Source: an uncultured Desulfovibrio sp.
GTDB lineage: Bacteria > Desulfobacterota > Desulfovibrionia > Desulfovibrionales > Desulfovibrionaceae
DNA: 21,933 nt
Reading direction: 5' to 3'
NCBI GenBank assembly: GCA_937926875.1
Contig: CALBAX010000063.1
Location: forward strand, 1-21,933
Shown here: one piece after another, positions 1 to 7,023 of the stretch
How positions within the stretch are numbered: the stretch's first letter is position 1
How the letters are laid out: each line of letters opens with the position of its first letter
The notes under the pieces: generated by a model
Database searches by the model: none
The model's input: the letters and a program-made list of their open reading frames with translations, nothing else
Told to the model about the DNA's origin: nothing
Made by a program: the position numbers and the translations under genes

Positions 1-1275
1 GGCCTGCCCTGGTCCGCGGCCTTCCTCCTGCTTTCGTCCGCCGGTCTGGTGGACACCATCTTCATCGGCCGCTATGTAGGAGCACAGGCCCTGGCAGCCG
101 TCAATATCGTCAGCCCTGCCTTCAGTATCTTTTTCGGCATGGGCGTCATGCTTTCCGTGGGCGGCACAGTCCGCAGTGCCCACCATGTGGGGCGTGGCGA
201 TCTGCGGGCCGCTTCGGCGGTCTTTGGCCGCACCATGCTGCTCATCCTGCTGGCCGGCCTGGTACTGGCCCTGCTTTCCCTGCAGTTCCGGCCGCTGCTG
301 CTGACGCTGCTGGGGGCAGACGGTGATGTGATGCGGCCCGCGCACCAGTACCTGACCACCATCCTGTTTTTCAGCCCGGTGCTGCCCGCCTCCTATGCCC
401 TTTCGCAATTCGCCCGGGTGGACCAGCACCCCACCCTCGCTTCTCTGGGGCTCATCCTGAGCGCTGGCGTCAACATCTTCCTGGATTACCTGTTCATCGC
501 CCGCTTCGGCTGGGGCGTGCAGGGGGCGGCCCTGGCCACGGGTCTGGGCTTCAGCTGCACCCTGCTCCTGTTCCTGATCCACTTCCTTTCCCGTCGCGCC
601 CTGCTGCGCCTGACCCTCAAGGGCTGTGGCTGGCGGGAGATCCTGCGGGCCAGCCTCAACGGCAGTGCGGAAAGCATCAACGAGATCTCCGTGGGCAGCA
701 TCATCCTGCTCATCAACCATTTGATGATGGCCCGCTTCGGCTCCTCCGGCGTGGCCGCCTTCACCGTGGTCAGTTACGGTTCGTGGTTCGGTCTGACCCT
801 GGCTTACGGCCTCAGTGATACCCTGTCGCCACTGGTCAGTGCCAATCATGCCGCCGGTCTGCGCCAGCGGACGCACAGCTTCCTGCGTGTCGCCCTGCTG
901 AGCCTGCTGGCGCTGGGCGTGGTCATGTTCCTTGTTTTCAGCCTCTACCCGCAGGAGCTTGCCCGCCTTTTCCTGCCCGACAACGCTGCGGTAGGCAGCC
1001 TGGCCTGTGACTTCATCGCCGACTTCCGCTGGAGCTTTTTCTTCAGCGGCCTGAACATGGGCATCGCCTGTTACCTGACCGGGCTCAACCGCTCCCTGCA
1101 GGCTGTGGGCATGGCCCTGAGCCGCAGCCTGGTATTCCCTGCCCTGTTCCTGAGCCTGTTCGCCCTCTGGCTGGAAGACCAGCATATCTTCTGGGCCATC
1201 CCTCTGGCCGAGGCCCTGACCCTGCTGCTGGGTATCGGCCTGCTGCTCCACGGCCGGTGGCGTACCGGCTGGTAG
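1..1275 (+). CDS. MATE-family efflux transporter (5' end outside window)
   Basis: The reading frame is open from the first base, and 424 codons are visible before the TAG stop. A GTG at 49 is not the start, because the family's N-terminal motif (VDTIFIGRYVGAQALAAVN) begins around it and coding sequence lies upstream. The protein is very hydrophobic, with about eleven membrane-spanning segments in the visible part. It has the internal features of the MATE/DinF-MepA group, such as the polar residues in NGSAESINE, which begins the second half. Such proteins sit in the inner membrane and export cationic drugs or metabolites using a sodium or proton gradient; the substrate cannot be told from sequence. 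MATE proteins are usually 440-460 residues, so only the first 20-40 residues are missing. The next gene begins 60 nt downstream behind its own likely promoter. Confidence 0.9.
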   Translation, partial: GLPWSAAFLLLSSAGLVDTIFIGRYVGAQALAAVNIVSPAFSIFFGMGVMLSVGGTVRSAHHVGRGDLRAASAVFGRTMLLILLAGLVLALLSLQFRPLLLTLLGADGDVMRPAHQYLTTILFFSPVLPASYALSQFARVDQHPTLASLGLILSAGVNIFLDYLFIARFGWGVQGAALATGLGFSCTLLLFLIHFLSRRALLRLTLKGCGWREILRASLNGSAESINEISVGSIILLINHLMMARFGSSGVAAFTVVSYGSWFGLTLAYGLSDTLSPLVSANHAAGLRQRTHSFLRVALLSLLALGVVMFLVFSLYPQELARLFLPDNAAVGSLACDFIADFRWSFFFSGLNMGIACYLTGLNRSLQAVGMALSRSLVFPALFLSLFALWLEDQHIFWAIPLAEALTLLLGIGLLLHGRWRTGW

Positions 1276-1280
1276 GCCTG

Positions 1281-1309
1281 CTGACAGGAACAGTCGCATG
1301 CCGTATGCT
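1281..1309 (+). promoter_or_regulatory. Likely sigma-70 promoter for the LprI-like gene
   Basis: CTGACA (1281-1286, 5 of 6 to consensus) is followed after 17 nt by TATGCT (1304-1309, 4 of 6). The predicted transcript start is near 1316. That lies downstream of the TTG at 1309 and upstream of the AAGGAG at 1325-1330, so it supports the ATG at 1336 as the start. Pattern match only. Confidence 0.4.
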
Positions 1310-1335
1310 TGCGGCACATGACACAAGGAGTCCCC

Positions 1336-1875
1336 ATGCCCACGAAACACCTTTTGCCTGCCCTGCTGGCCGCCCTGCTGCTGGCCGTTCCCGCCATGGC
1401 GGCCGAGCACGCCCCGGGATTCGAAGCCTGCATCAAGAAAAATCCCAAAAGTTCGGGCCAGAAACAGTGTCTGGATATGGAACGTGACTACTGGCAAAAA
1501 AAGCTGGACGCCCGCTATCAGGCCATGCAGGGCATCTGCAAAAAATTCTCCGGCCCCGAAGCGGAAAAACGCAGCGCCACCTGCCTGGAAGCCCTGGAAG
1601 AGAGCCAGCACAGCTGGCTGGCCTACAAGGCCAGCATGCGCCCTGTGGCCGAGAGCTATCCCAACAGCCAACGCGCCATGGAAAACCTGGCCTGGTTCGA
1701 GATCGACCAGCTGCGCAAGCGCATCCACGATCTGGAGACCCTGGATCCCTCGCTGGCAGAAAAGCCGGCCCGCCGCTCCAATACCATGGATGACATCGAA
1801 AAGGGCCTGTCGGATTTCGGCAACAGCATGGAATCCCTGTTCAATTCCGGCATGAAAAAAATGGGCCTGGACTAG
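1336..1875 (+). CDS. Secreted LprI-like (DUF1311-type) small protein
   Basis: A 179-residue protein. The ATG at 1336 is chosen because AAGGAG (1325-1330) lies 5 nt upstream and the product then begins with a clean signal peptide: hydrophobic residues about 6-20 and a likely cleavage after AMA near residue 22. It should therefore act in the periplasm or outside the inner membrane. The mature part has four cysteines (32, 45, 68, 83). Its segments MERDYWQKKLDARYQAM and LEESQHSWLAYKAS resemble the LprI/DUF1311 pattern (a W/L-N-x-x-Y helix, later a Q-x-x-W-x-x-Y-R helix). Some members of that family inhibit lysozyme. The usual cysteine after the last motif is missing, since YKAS is followed by Met. 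The 40-residue C-terminal tail is amphipathic and not part of the family core. The family call is by motif memory, and a lysozyme-inhibitor function is not shown. Confidence 0.6.
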   Translation: MPTKHLLPALLAALLLAVPAMAAEHAPGFEACIKKNPKSSGQKQCLDMERDYWQKKLDARYQAMQGICKKFSGPEAEKRSATCLEALEESQHSWLAYKASMRPVAESYPNSQRAMENLAWFEIDQLRKRIHDLETLDPSLAEKPARRSNTMDDIEKGLSDFGNSMESLFNSGMKKMGLD

Positions 1876-1876
1876 G

Positions 1877-1909
1877 CCCGCCCTGGCTTTCGCAAAAAGC
1901 AGGGGCGGG
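1877..1909 (+). terminator. Weak terminator-like hairpin after the LprI-like gene
   Basis: CCCGCCC (1877-1883) pairs with GGGCGGG (1903-1909), and GCTTT with AAAGC forms an inner stem after a short mismatch. It begins 2 nt after the stop codon. No T-run follows on the plus strand, so it may be an RNA 3'-end stabiliser or a weak terminator rather than a classical intrinsic terminator. Confidence 0.35.
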
Positions 1910-2066
1910 GGAATACCCCTGAGCCTCGTTCCTGTCCCTTCGGAGCTCTCCCGCCCGTCCGCGGGCTGCAAAAAGGCGGCCTTTCCGTCATGCTCTCTTC
2001 GGGCCATCCTTTTACCGGGCTGCCGCGCGTCCTGTGTTCCAGCCCGGCTCATTTTGTGGAGGCATC

Positions 2067-2432
2067 ATGGATTCTTTGCTCACGCTGCCGAAAGACATCC
2101 ATCTTCCCGGCACGCCGGAACATTTCTCTCCCCTGCTCGCCTCGGACAGCGGCCTGCTGGTGGAGCGCATCGTCTCCTGGGGCCATGTGACGCCGGAAGG
2201 CCAGTGGTACGATCAGGAAAAGGACGAATGGGTCCTGCTGCTGGAAGGCTCCGCCCGCCTGGGCTTTGCTGGTGGTCGTGAAGTGGCCCTGGAACGCGGC
2301 CAGTGCCTTCTGCTGCCCAGGCATGTACGCCACCGTGTACTGGAGACCAGCAAGCCCTGCATCTGGCTGGCCATCCACGCACCGCAGCTGCGTCCGCAAA
2401 ATGATGACGCGGCAGCCGGCCCGCAGGAATAG
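2067..2432 (+). CDS. Small single-domain cupin protein
   Basis: A 121-residue protein. The ATG at 2067 follows GGAGG (2058-2062) at 4 nt, which is better than the in-frame GTG at 2034. Residues 46-105 form one cupin barrel. The segment QWYDQEKDEWVLLLEG corresponds to cupin motif 1 and GQCLLLPRHVRHRVLET to motif 2. The usual HxH of motif 1 is replaced by Tyr48/Gln50, while Glu54 and histidines 86 and 89 remain, so the metal site may be reduced. This pattern (WYDQ...DEWV.LL.G.A) belongs to a widespread family of small cytoplasmic cupins whose substrate I do not know. It stands alone between two gaps of about 190 nt, so the neighbours say little about its role. Confidence 0.75.
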   Translation: MDSLLTLPKDIHLPGTPEHFSPLLASDSGLLVERIVSWGHVTPEGQWYDQEKDEWVLLLEGSARLGFAGGREVALERGQCLLLPRHVRHRVLETSKPCIWLAIHAPQLRPQNDDAAAGPQE

Positions 2433-2610
2433 GAAGAGCTTCGTCCCCCTTCCACCAGCGCTGTGGCTAGCACGAACGGGAACGTCTTCTGCCGGGCCAT
2501 GCCACTCCAGCCGGTTCGCGTTCATCGCTTCCGTACAAAGGCACCAGGGCCGCATGCCCCCTTTGACCACCAGCCCCGTGCCTTATGGCATTCCCCGGGA
2601 AACCGCTCAC

Positions 2611-2616
2611 AGGAGG
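2611..2616 (+). promoter_or_regulatory. Ribosome binding site that sets the trmO-like start
   Basis: A consensus AGGAGG lies 5 nt before the ATG at 2622. The frame is open back to 2463, but the extra 53 residues are low-complexity, not family-like and lack a comparable site, so 2622 is preferred. Confidence 0.8.
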
Positions 2617-2621
2617 TGTCC

Positions 2622-3044
2622 ATGTCGCTGCCCCTGTTCACCTGCCGCCCCATCGGCATCATCCACACCCCGCACACCGATCCGGCCCAAACGCCCCGGC
2701 AGCCCATCCACGCCGCAGGCTTCACCGGCCAGGTGGAGATATTCCCCGAATTCGCGGCCGGGCTCGAAGGGCTGGAACACTATGCCCGCATCTGGCTGCT
2801 CTTCGCCTTCCACAGGGCAGAGGCGCCGCGCCTGCACGTCATCCCGCACGGGCAGACACAGGAGCGCGGCGTTTTCACCACCCGGGCCCCCTGCCGTCCG
2901 GGCGGCATCGGCATGAGCCTGGTACCGCTGCTGCGCCGGGACGGGAACATCCTCCACATCTCGCATGCGGACATGCTGGATGGCACGCCCCTGCTGGACA
3001 TCAAGCCTCATTCCCCCGATCTGGACAATGGCGCCCTGCTGTGA
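2622..3044 (+). CDS. trmO: TrmO/TsaA-type tRNA methyltransferase (short form)
   Basis: A 140-residue protein. The fold family (TsaA/VirR/TrmO beta-barrel) is recognised from CRPIGIIHTPH at the N terminus, PEFAAGLEGLEHYARIWLLF at 42-61, GVFTTRAPCRP at 83-93 and DMLDGTPLLDIKPHSPDLD at 117-135. Family members such as E. coli TrmO use S-adenosylmethionine to methylate N6 of threonylcarbamoyladenosine at tRNA position 37. The protein ends soon after the core, without the C-terminal domain of the 235-residue E. coli enzyme; short versions are common in other lineages. In the conserved RxPxRPNxIGxS element the Asn-Pro pair is replaced by Gly-Gly (RPGGIGMS, 92-99), which may alter cofactor or tRNA binding. 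The family call is firm, the exact substrate less so. Confidence 0.75.
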   Translation: MSLPLFTCRPIGIIHTPHTDPAQTPRQPIHAAGFTGQVEIFPEFAAGLEGLEHYARIWLLFAFHRAEAPRLHVIPHGQTQERGVFTTRAPCRPGGIGMSLVPLLRRDGNILHISHADMLDGTPLLDIKPHSPDLDNGALL

Positions 3045-3331
3045 CGCAAGGTCTCCTGCGATACCCGCCGGAAAGACTGGGGCCCTTGTGCCATCATCGT
3101 ACCTGCTGACCACCGTTTTTGGGACGGGCATGCCTATCTTGCGGGCTGGATGCTCCCGCTAGGACAAAACCTTCTCCTAGGCTTGCCACGCTGGCGGGCC
3201 TTGTCTGCGGATCCTCCGGCGCTGGTGACATGGCAGCCGCGGCGTCCCCTTCCTTAGCCCTGTCCATCGGCTCCGGCGATCGCCATCCTCGGCACCGCGC
3301 CATTGCTGCCAGCACGTTGGCGCACGCAACG

Positions 3332-3366
3332 AAAAACGCCCGCAAGACGAACTTGCGGGCGTTTTT
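3332..3366. terminator. Bidirectional intrinsic terminator
   Basis: A perfect 15-bp stem, AAAAACGCCCGCAAG (3332-3346) with its complement (3352-3366), closes a 5-nt loop. The A5 and T5 ends give a GC-rich hairpin flanked by a T-run on both strands. It can stop plus-strand transcripts from the trmO side and minus-strand transcripts that run past ftsZ. Confidence 0.85.
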
Positions 3367-3386
3367 GTGCACCGAAACGGTACAAA

Positions 3387-3409
3387 GGGAGGCCCCCCAT
3401 GGGCCTCCC
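3387..3409 (-). terminator. GC-rich hairpin downstream of ftsZ
   Basis: GGGAGGCCC (3387-3395) pairs perfectly with GGGCCTCCC (3401-3409) around a 5-nt loop. On the minus strand it is followed by TTTGTA, a poor T-run. It may act with the next hairpins in ending the dcw transcript. Confidence 0.45.
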
Positions 3410-3416
3410 GGCGGGC

Positions 3417-3447
3417 ATTTCAGGGCCGAAGAGGTGAACCCTGAAAT
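3417..3447 (-). repeat. Inverted repeat just past the ftsZ stop
   Basis: ATTTCAGGG (3417-3425) and CCCTGAAAT (3439-3447) form a perfect 9-bp inverted repeat with a 13-nt loop, 36 nt beyond the ftsZ stop. No T-run follows on either strand. A 3'-end stabilising stem-loop or a protein site are both possible. Confidence 0.5.
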
Positions 3448-3483
3448 TTCATGCGTTCATGGCCTAGGGGCCTGCCGCACGAC

Positions 3484-4818
3484 CTAGTCGGCCTGGGTGC
3501 GGATGAACGTGGGAATCTCGAAGTCTTCTTCACTGTAGGTGAAGTCCTCATGACCAGGATTGTGCTGGCGCCGGGGCATGGGCTGCTGTCCCAGCGTGGC
3601 ACCTGTGCGCAGATAGGTCGGTTTCTCGAACTGGTCCTGGGCGGAATAGGGGCCGTATCCCCCCTGCGGATAGGAATTCTGGGGGATCCAGTCGCCACGC
3701 TGGCGCACGGGGCGCGGACGGGGCTGCTCATAGGCAGGAGCCTGCGGCGCTTCCATGGGACGGGCAGCCGGAGCGGCCTGCGAACCGGGGAACTTGGTCA
3801 CGCTGGAGCTCTTCACCGGCTCGGGCACGGGCTGTACTACCGTGGCGCTGGGATCGATGCCCGTCGCGATGACGGTCAGGCGCAGTTCATCGCCGATGTT
3901 CTCGTCATAGACCACACCAAAGATGATGTTGGTGTCTTCGGGCGTGGCGTCGGCGATGATGTCGCCGATCTCGGCGATCTCGTCAGTGGAGATGTCCATG
4001 GACGCCGTGATGTTGTACAGCACGGCCTTGGCGCTTTCCAGGGACACGTCTTCCAGCAGCGGGCTGTTGATGGCGCGCTGGGCGGCCTCGCGGGCGCGGT
4101 TCTCACCGGCGGCCACACCGGTGCCCATCAGGGCCATGCCGGCTTCGGACATGGTGGTGCGCACGTCGGCGAAGTCGAGGTTGATCATACCGTCGGCCAG
4201 GATGACGTCGGAAATACCCTTGACGGCATAAAAAAGCACGTCATTGGCTTTCTGCAGCATGGCGGAGAACGGGGTCTTCTTGGGAGCAAAGGCCAGCAGG
4301 CGGTCATTGGGGATGGTGATCAGGCAGTCCACATGCTGCTTGAACTCCTCCAGGCCTTCTTCGGCGAAGCGACGACGCCGGGCCCCTTCAAAAGAGAACG
4401 GTTTGGTGACGACACCTACCGTCAGGGCACCCATTTCCTTGGCGGTCTGTGCCACAACAGGCGCGGCTCCCGTCCCCGTACCGCCCCCCATGCCGGCGGT
4501 CACGAAGACCATGTCGGCATCGCCGATGGCTTCCCGGATGGCGTTGACGCTTTCCAGGGCGGCCTCGCGGCCCACGGCAGGATTGGCACCGGCCCCCAGG
4601 CCCTTGGTGAGCTTTTCGCCCAGCTGGATCTTGACCGGGGCATTGTTGCGGCTCAGGGCCTGCATATCGGTATTGGCGCAGATGAACTGCACCCCTTGCA
4701 GACCGGAGGTGATCATGTTCTGCACGGCATTGCCGCCACCACCGCCTACACCGATGACCTTGAGCTTGGCGTTATTGCCCAACGTGATGTCGATATCATC
4801 AACAATGGATTGTGACAT
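3484..4818 (-). CDS. ftsZ: Cell division protein FtsZ
   Basis: A tubulin-like GTPase of 444 residues that forms the cytokinetic ring. The GTP-binding loop GGGTGTG is at 111-117, the glycine-rich GGGGGN at 25-30 and the catalytic T7 loop NLDFADV at 213-219. The polymerising core ends near residue 320, followed by a Pro/Gln-rich linker of about 110 residues. The C-terminal tail (FEIPTFIRTQAD, 433-444) is the conserved peptide that binds FtsA and other partners. A second copy-like motif, FEKPTYLRT, lies at 397-405. The ATG at 4818 has a purine-rich GAGGAGAGGG 4 nt upstream (4823-4832), stronger than at most genes of the cluster, as expected for a highly made protein. It is the last gene of the cluster and starts 44 nt after ftsA. 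Confidence 0.98.
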   Translation of the reverse strand: MSQSIVDDIDITLGNNAKLKVIGVGGGGGNAVQNMITSGLQGVQFICANTDMQALSRNNAPVKIQLGEKLTKGLGAGANPAVGREAALESVNAIREAIGDADMVFVTAGMGGGTGTGAAPVVAQTAKEMGALTVGVVTKPFSFEGARRRRFAEEGLEEFKQHVDCLITIPNDRLLAFAPKKTPFSAMLQKANDVLFYAVKGISDVILADGMINLDFADVRTTMSEAGMALMGTGVAAGENRAREAAQRAINSPLLEDVSLESAKAVLYNITASMDISTDEIAEIGDIIADATPEDTNIIFGVVYDENIGDELRLTVIATGIDPSATVVQPVPEPVKSSSVTKFPGSQAAPAARPMEAPQAPAYEQPRPRPVRQRGDWIPQNSYPQGGYGPYSAQDQFEKPTYLRTGATLGQQPMPRRQHNPGHEDFTYSEEDFEIPTFIRTQAD

Positions 4819-4862
4819 AGTTCCCTCTCCTCAATATTCTAAAAGCTTGCCCGCTTTGTTTT

Positions 4863-6095
4863 TTAGGAAATGTCGGAAAACCACTTTTTCATACGCGCCA
4901 GCAGGCCTTCGAAAACGCCGCTGTCACTGTGCGTGGGAGTAAACTTTTTCTGCCCGGAAACTTCCTTTTCCGCACCGTAACGCAGCAGCCCCACGGCCGT
5001 GGAGAACTTGGGGCTGTTCACCACATCCTTGAGCCCGCCCACATTGCGGGGATACCCGATGCGCGTGGGCAGGTTGAAGATCTGCGTGCCCAGCTCCTGA
5101 CAGCCCTCGATGAGGGCCGTACCGCCGGTCAGCACCACGCCTGCCCCCAGGAAATTCTTGTAGCCGGAGTTTTCCAGCGTCCGGTTCACCAGACACAGGA
5201 TCTCTTCCATGCGCGGCTCGCAGATCTCCGCCAGGATCTGGCGGGAAATGCGGCTGGGGTCACGACCGCCCACAGTGGGGACTTCGATGAACTCGTCATG
5301 ACGCACCATGTCGGTCAGGGCGCAACCGTACTTGAGCTTGATACGCTCGGCCGCCGCAATGGGGGTGCGCAGGCCGAAGGCGATATCGTTGGTCAGGTTT
5401 TGGCCGCCCAACGCCAGCACATGGGTGTGCTTGATGGAATCGTTGGCGAAAATGGCGATGTCCGTGGTGCCGCCGCCGATGTCCACCAGGGTGACTCCCA
5501 GCTCGCGTTCCTCTTCCGTCAGCACGGCTTTGGCCGAGGCCAGGGATTCCAGAGCGATGTCCGAGACTTCCAGCTGGCTGCGGTGGCAGGAACGCACGAT
5601 GTTCTGGGCCGAGGTCACGGCCCCGGTCACGATGTGCACCTTGACCTCCAGGCGCACGCCCGCCATGCCCAGCGGATCGGCAATGCCGCGCTGGTTGTCC
5701 ACGATGTACTCCTGCGGCAGGATATGGATGACTTCGCGGTCGGCGGGGATGGCCACGGCGCGGGCCGCATCGAGCGCGCGTTCCACGTCGCGCTGGCCCA
5801 CCTCGCCGCCTTTGACGGCGATGACACCATGACTGTTGATCCCGGCGATATGCCCGCCGGCGATCCCCACATAGACCGAATTGATCTCACAGCCAGCCAT
5901 GAGCTCGGCGTCTTCGATGGCGCCCCGGATGGACTGCACGGTCTGCTCAATGTTCACCACCACGCCCTTGCGCATGCCGTGAGAGGGACGGGTGCCGATC
6001 CCGACGACATCCACCAGGCCGTTTTCCGCCATTTCCCCTACGACCGCGCACACTTTGGTAGTGCCGATATCCAGGCCTACAATGAGATCCGCCAT
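4863..6095 (-). CDS. ftsA: Cell division protein FtsA
   Basis: An actin-like ATPase of 410 residues that tethers FtsZ to the membrane and recruits later division proteins. The first phosphate motif (GLDIGTTKVCAVVGE) is at 7-21, the FtsA-specific 1C subdomain at about 84-162, the second phosphate motif DIGGGTTD at 205-212, and the adenosine motif VVLTGG further on. The C-terminal amphipathic helix (VFEGLLARMKKWFSDIS) is the membrane-targeting sequence. The ATG at 6095 has GAGGAG a few bases upstream. Only 19 nt separate it from the ftsQ stop, and ftsZ follows after 44 nt, the usual ftsQ-ftsA-ftsZ order. Confidence 0.98.
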   Translation of the reverse strand: MADLIVGLDIGTTKVCAVVGEMAENGLVDVVGIGTRPSHGMRKGVVVNIEQTVQSIRGAIEDAELMAGCEINSVYVGIAGGHIAGINSHGVIAVKGGEVGQRDVERALDAARAVAIPADREVIHILPQEYIVDNQRGIADPLGMAGVRLEVKVHIVTGAVTSAQNIVRSCHRSQLEVSDIALESLASAKAVLTEEERELGVTLVDIGGGTTDIAIFANDSIKHTHVLALGGQNLTNDIAFGLRTPIAAAERIKLKYGCALTDMVRHDEFIEVPTVGGRDPSRISRQILAEICEPRMEEILCLVNRTLENSGYKNFLGAGVVLTGGTALIEGCQELGTQIFNLPTRIGYPRNVGGLKDVVNSPKFSTAVGLLRYGAEKEVSGQKKFTPTHSDSGVFEGLLARMKKWFSDIS

Positions 6096-6114
6096 AGTTA
6101 CTCCTCACCAAACA

Positions 6115-7023
6115 TCATCCGCGCATGGGCTGACTGAGCGTCACCCAGACACTGCCGTTGACCGAACGCACCTCACGCACGTTTTTCAGTTCGTGCCTGC
6201 GTGCCAGATCCCCCAGCGTCAGGCCGATCCGGGCAAGATTCCCGGCCCAGTCGTCCGTAGCGATGGAAAGCCGCATCTCGCGGTCTTCCAGATATATCTC
6301 GATGCCCCGTGCGGGGCTCACCGTGATCGACGCAATGGCCCCTGCCTCCACCGGCAGGCTGCCCGCATGCAGATCCTTCATGAAGCGTGGCAGGTAGACC
6401 ACATCATCCTCGGCCCCCGTTTCCACGGTCAGGGTCGGCAGGGAGAGGAAGTTGCGGCTCTCCACCGGGGCGATGGCCTCGCCGGCTTCGTTGGCGTAAT
6501 ACAGCACCCCGTCCTTGTGGACCCAGAAGGTGGGCATACGCTCCTTGAGCTTGATGACGAAGCGATCGGGCAACAACCGTTTGACCGAGACCTCTTCCAC
6601 CCAGGGCGTGGCGCGCAGCTTGCGCTCCACTTCCGCGATGCTGACCGCGAGGGAATTCTCCCCTTCCTTCAGGCCGCCGTACTGCAGGACCATCTCCCGC
6701 GACAATCTGACATTTCCGGCCACGTCGATATGCCGCGTGGCAAAAAACTCACTGGTCGTGGCCTTGCCGTACAACCAGATGGACCCGGCACACAGGCCTG
6801 TCACTGCCACGACCAGACCTGCCAGAAGGAGCAGGACGCAAAAAAAACGCTGCACACGCCCGCCCTGCAGCTTGCTCCAAAGGGAGAACGTCCGTTTCTC
6901 CTTCGCCGGTTTGGCCCGGTTGCGGGTATTGGGACGGGAAGCGGTGCCGCGGCTGGGAGCAGGGGTCGAACTGCCGCTGTAAGAGCGCGTATTGCGCCGA
7001 TTTTTTTTCAGCGAAAAGGTCAC
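6115..7023 (-). CDS. ftsQ: Cell division protein FtsQ/DivIB
   Basis: A bitopic inner-membrane protein of 302 residues that links early and late divisome proteins through FtsL and its partner. A very basic cytoplasmic tail of about 59 residues is followed by one membrane segment (about 60-84). The POTRA domain begins with FFATRHIDVAGNVRLS near 93 and is followed by the FtsQ beta domain. The start is a GTG that overlaps the murB stop by four bases (GTGA, 7020-7023), which implies translational coupling. The cytoplasmic tail is longer than in E. coli and rich in Ser, Arg and Pro. Confidence 0.93.
   Translation of the reverse strand: MTFSLKKNRRNTRSYSGSSTPAPSRGTASRPNTRNRAKPAKEKRTFSLWSKLQGGRVQRFFCVLLLLAGLVVAVTGLCAGSIWLYGKATTSEFFATRHIDVAGNVRLSREMVLQYGGLKEGENSLAVSIAEVERKLRATPWVEEVSVKRLLPDRFVIKLKERMPTFWVHKDGVLYYANEAGEAIAPVESRNFLSLPTLTVETGAEDDVVYLPRFMKDLHAGSLPVEAGAIASITVSPARGIEIYLEDREMRLSIATDDWAGNLARIGLTLGDLARRHELKNVREVRSVNGSVWVTLSQPMRG

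Larger units (their letters stand above)
3045..3483. other. Convergent intergenic region without a gene
   Basis: These 439 nt separate the trmO-like gene and ftsZ, which converge. Open frames here (for example plus strand 3119-3487) translate straight through the terminator hairpin and have no ribosome site or recognisable motif, so I call no gene. The left part (3045-3330) shows only a weak inverted repeat, CTAGGA (3159-3164) with TCCTAG (3175-3180). The right part holds the three hairpins listed separately. Confidence 0.7.

Noticed and set aside
2563..2589. TTGACC with TATGGC before the TrmO-like gene as a promoter
   Set aside because: The spacer is only 15 nt and the -10 match is 3 of 6, which is within chance.
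2463..2621. 53-residue N-terminal extension of the TrmO-like protein
   Set aside because: Not family-like; a consensus AGGAGG sits directly before the ATG at 2622.
3119..3487. 122-codon plus-strand frame in the convergent gap
   Set aside because: It runs through the terminator hairpin and into the ftsZ end, without a ribosome site or motif.
3451..4815. 454-codon open frame antisense to ftsZ
   Set aside because: It mirrors ftsZ almost end to end, is rich in His, Gly and Arg as expected for the complement of GC-rich codons, and shows no family motif.
4842..4857. AAAGC/GCTTT stem followed by T6 on the plus strand between ftsA and ftsZ
   Set aside because: Only a 5-bp stem, and on the strand opposite to the genes; too weak to call a terminator.
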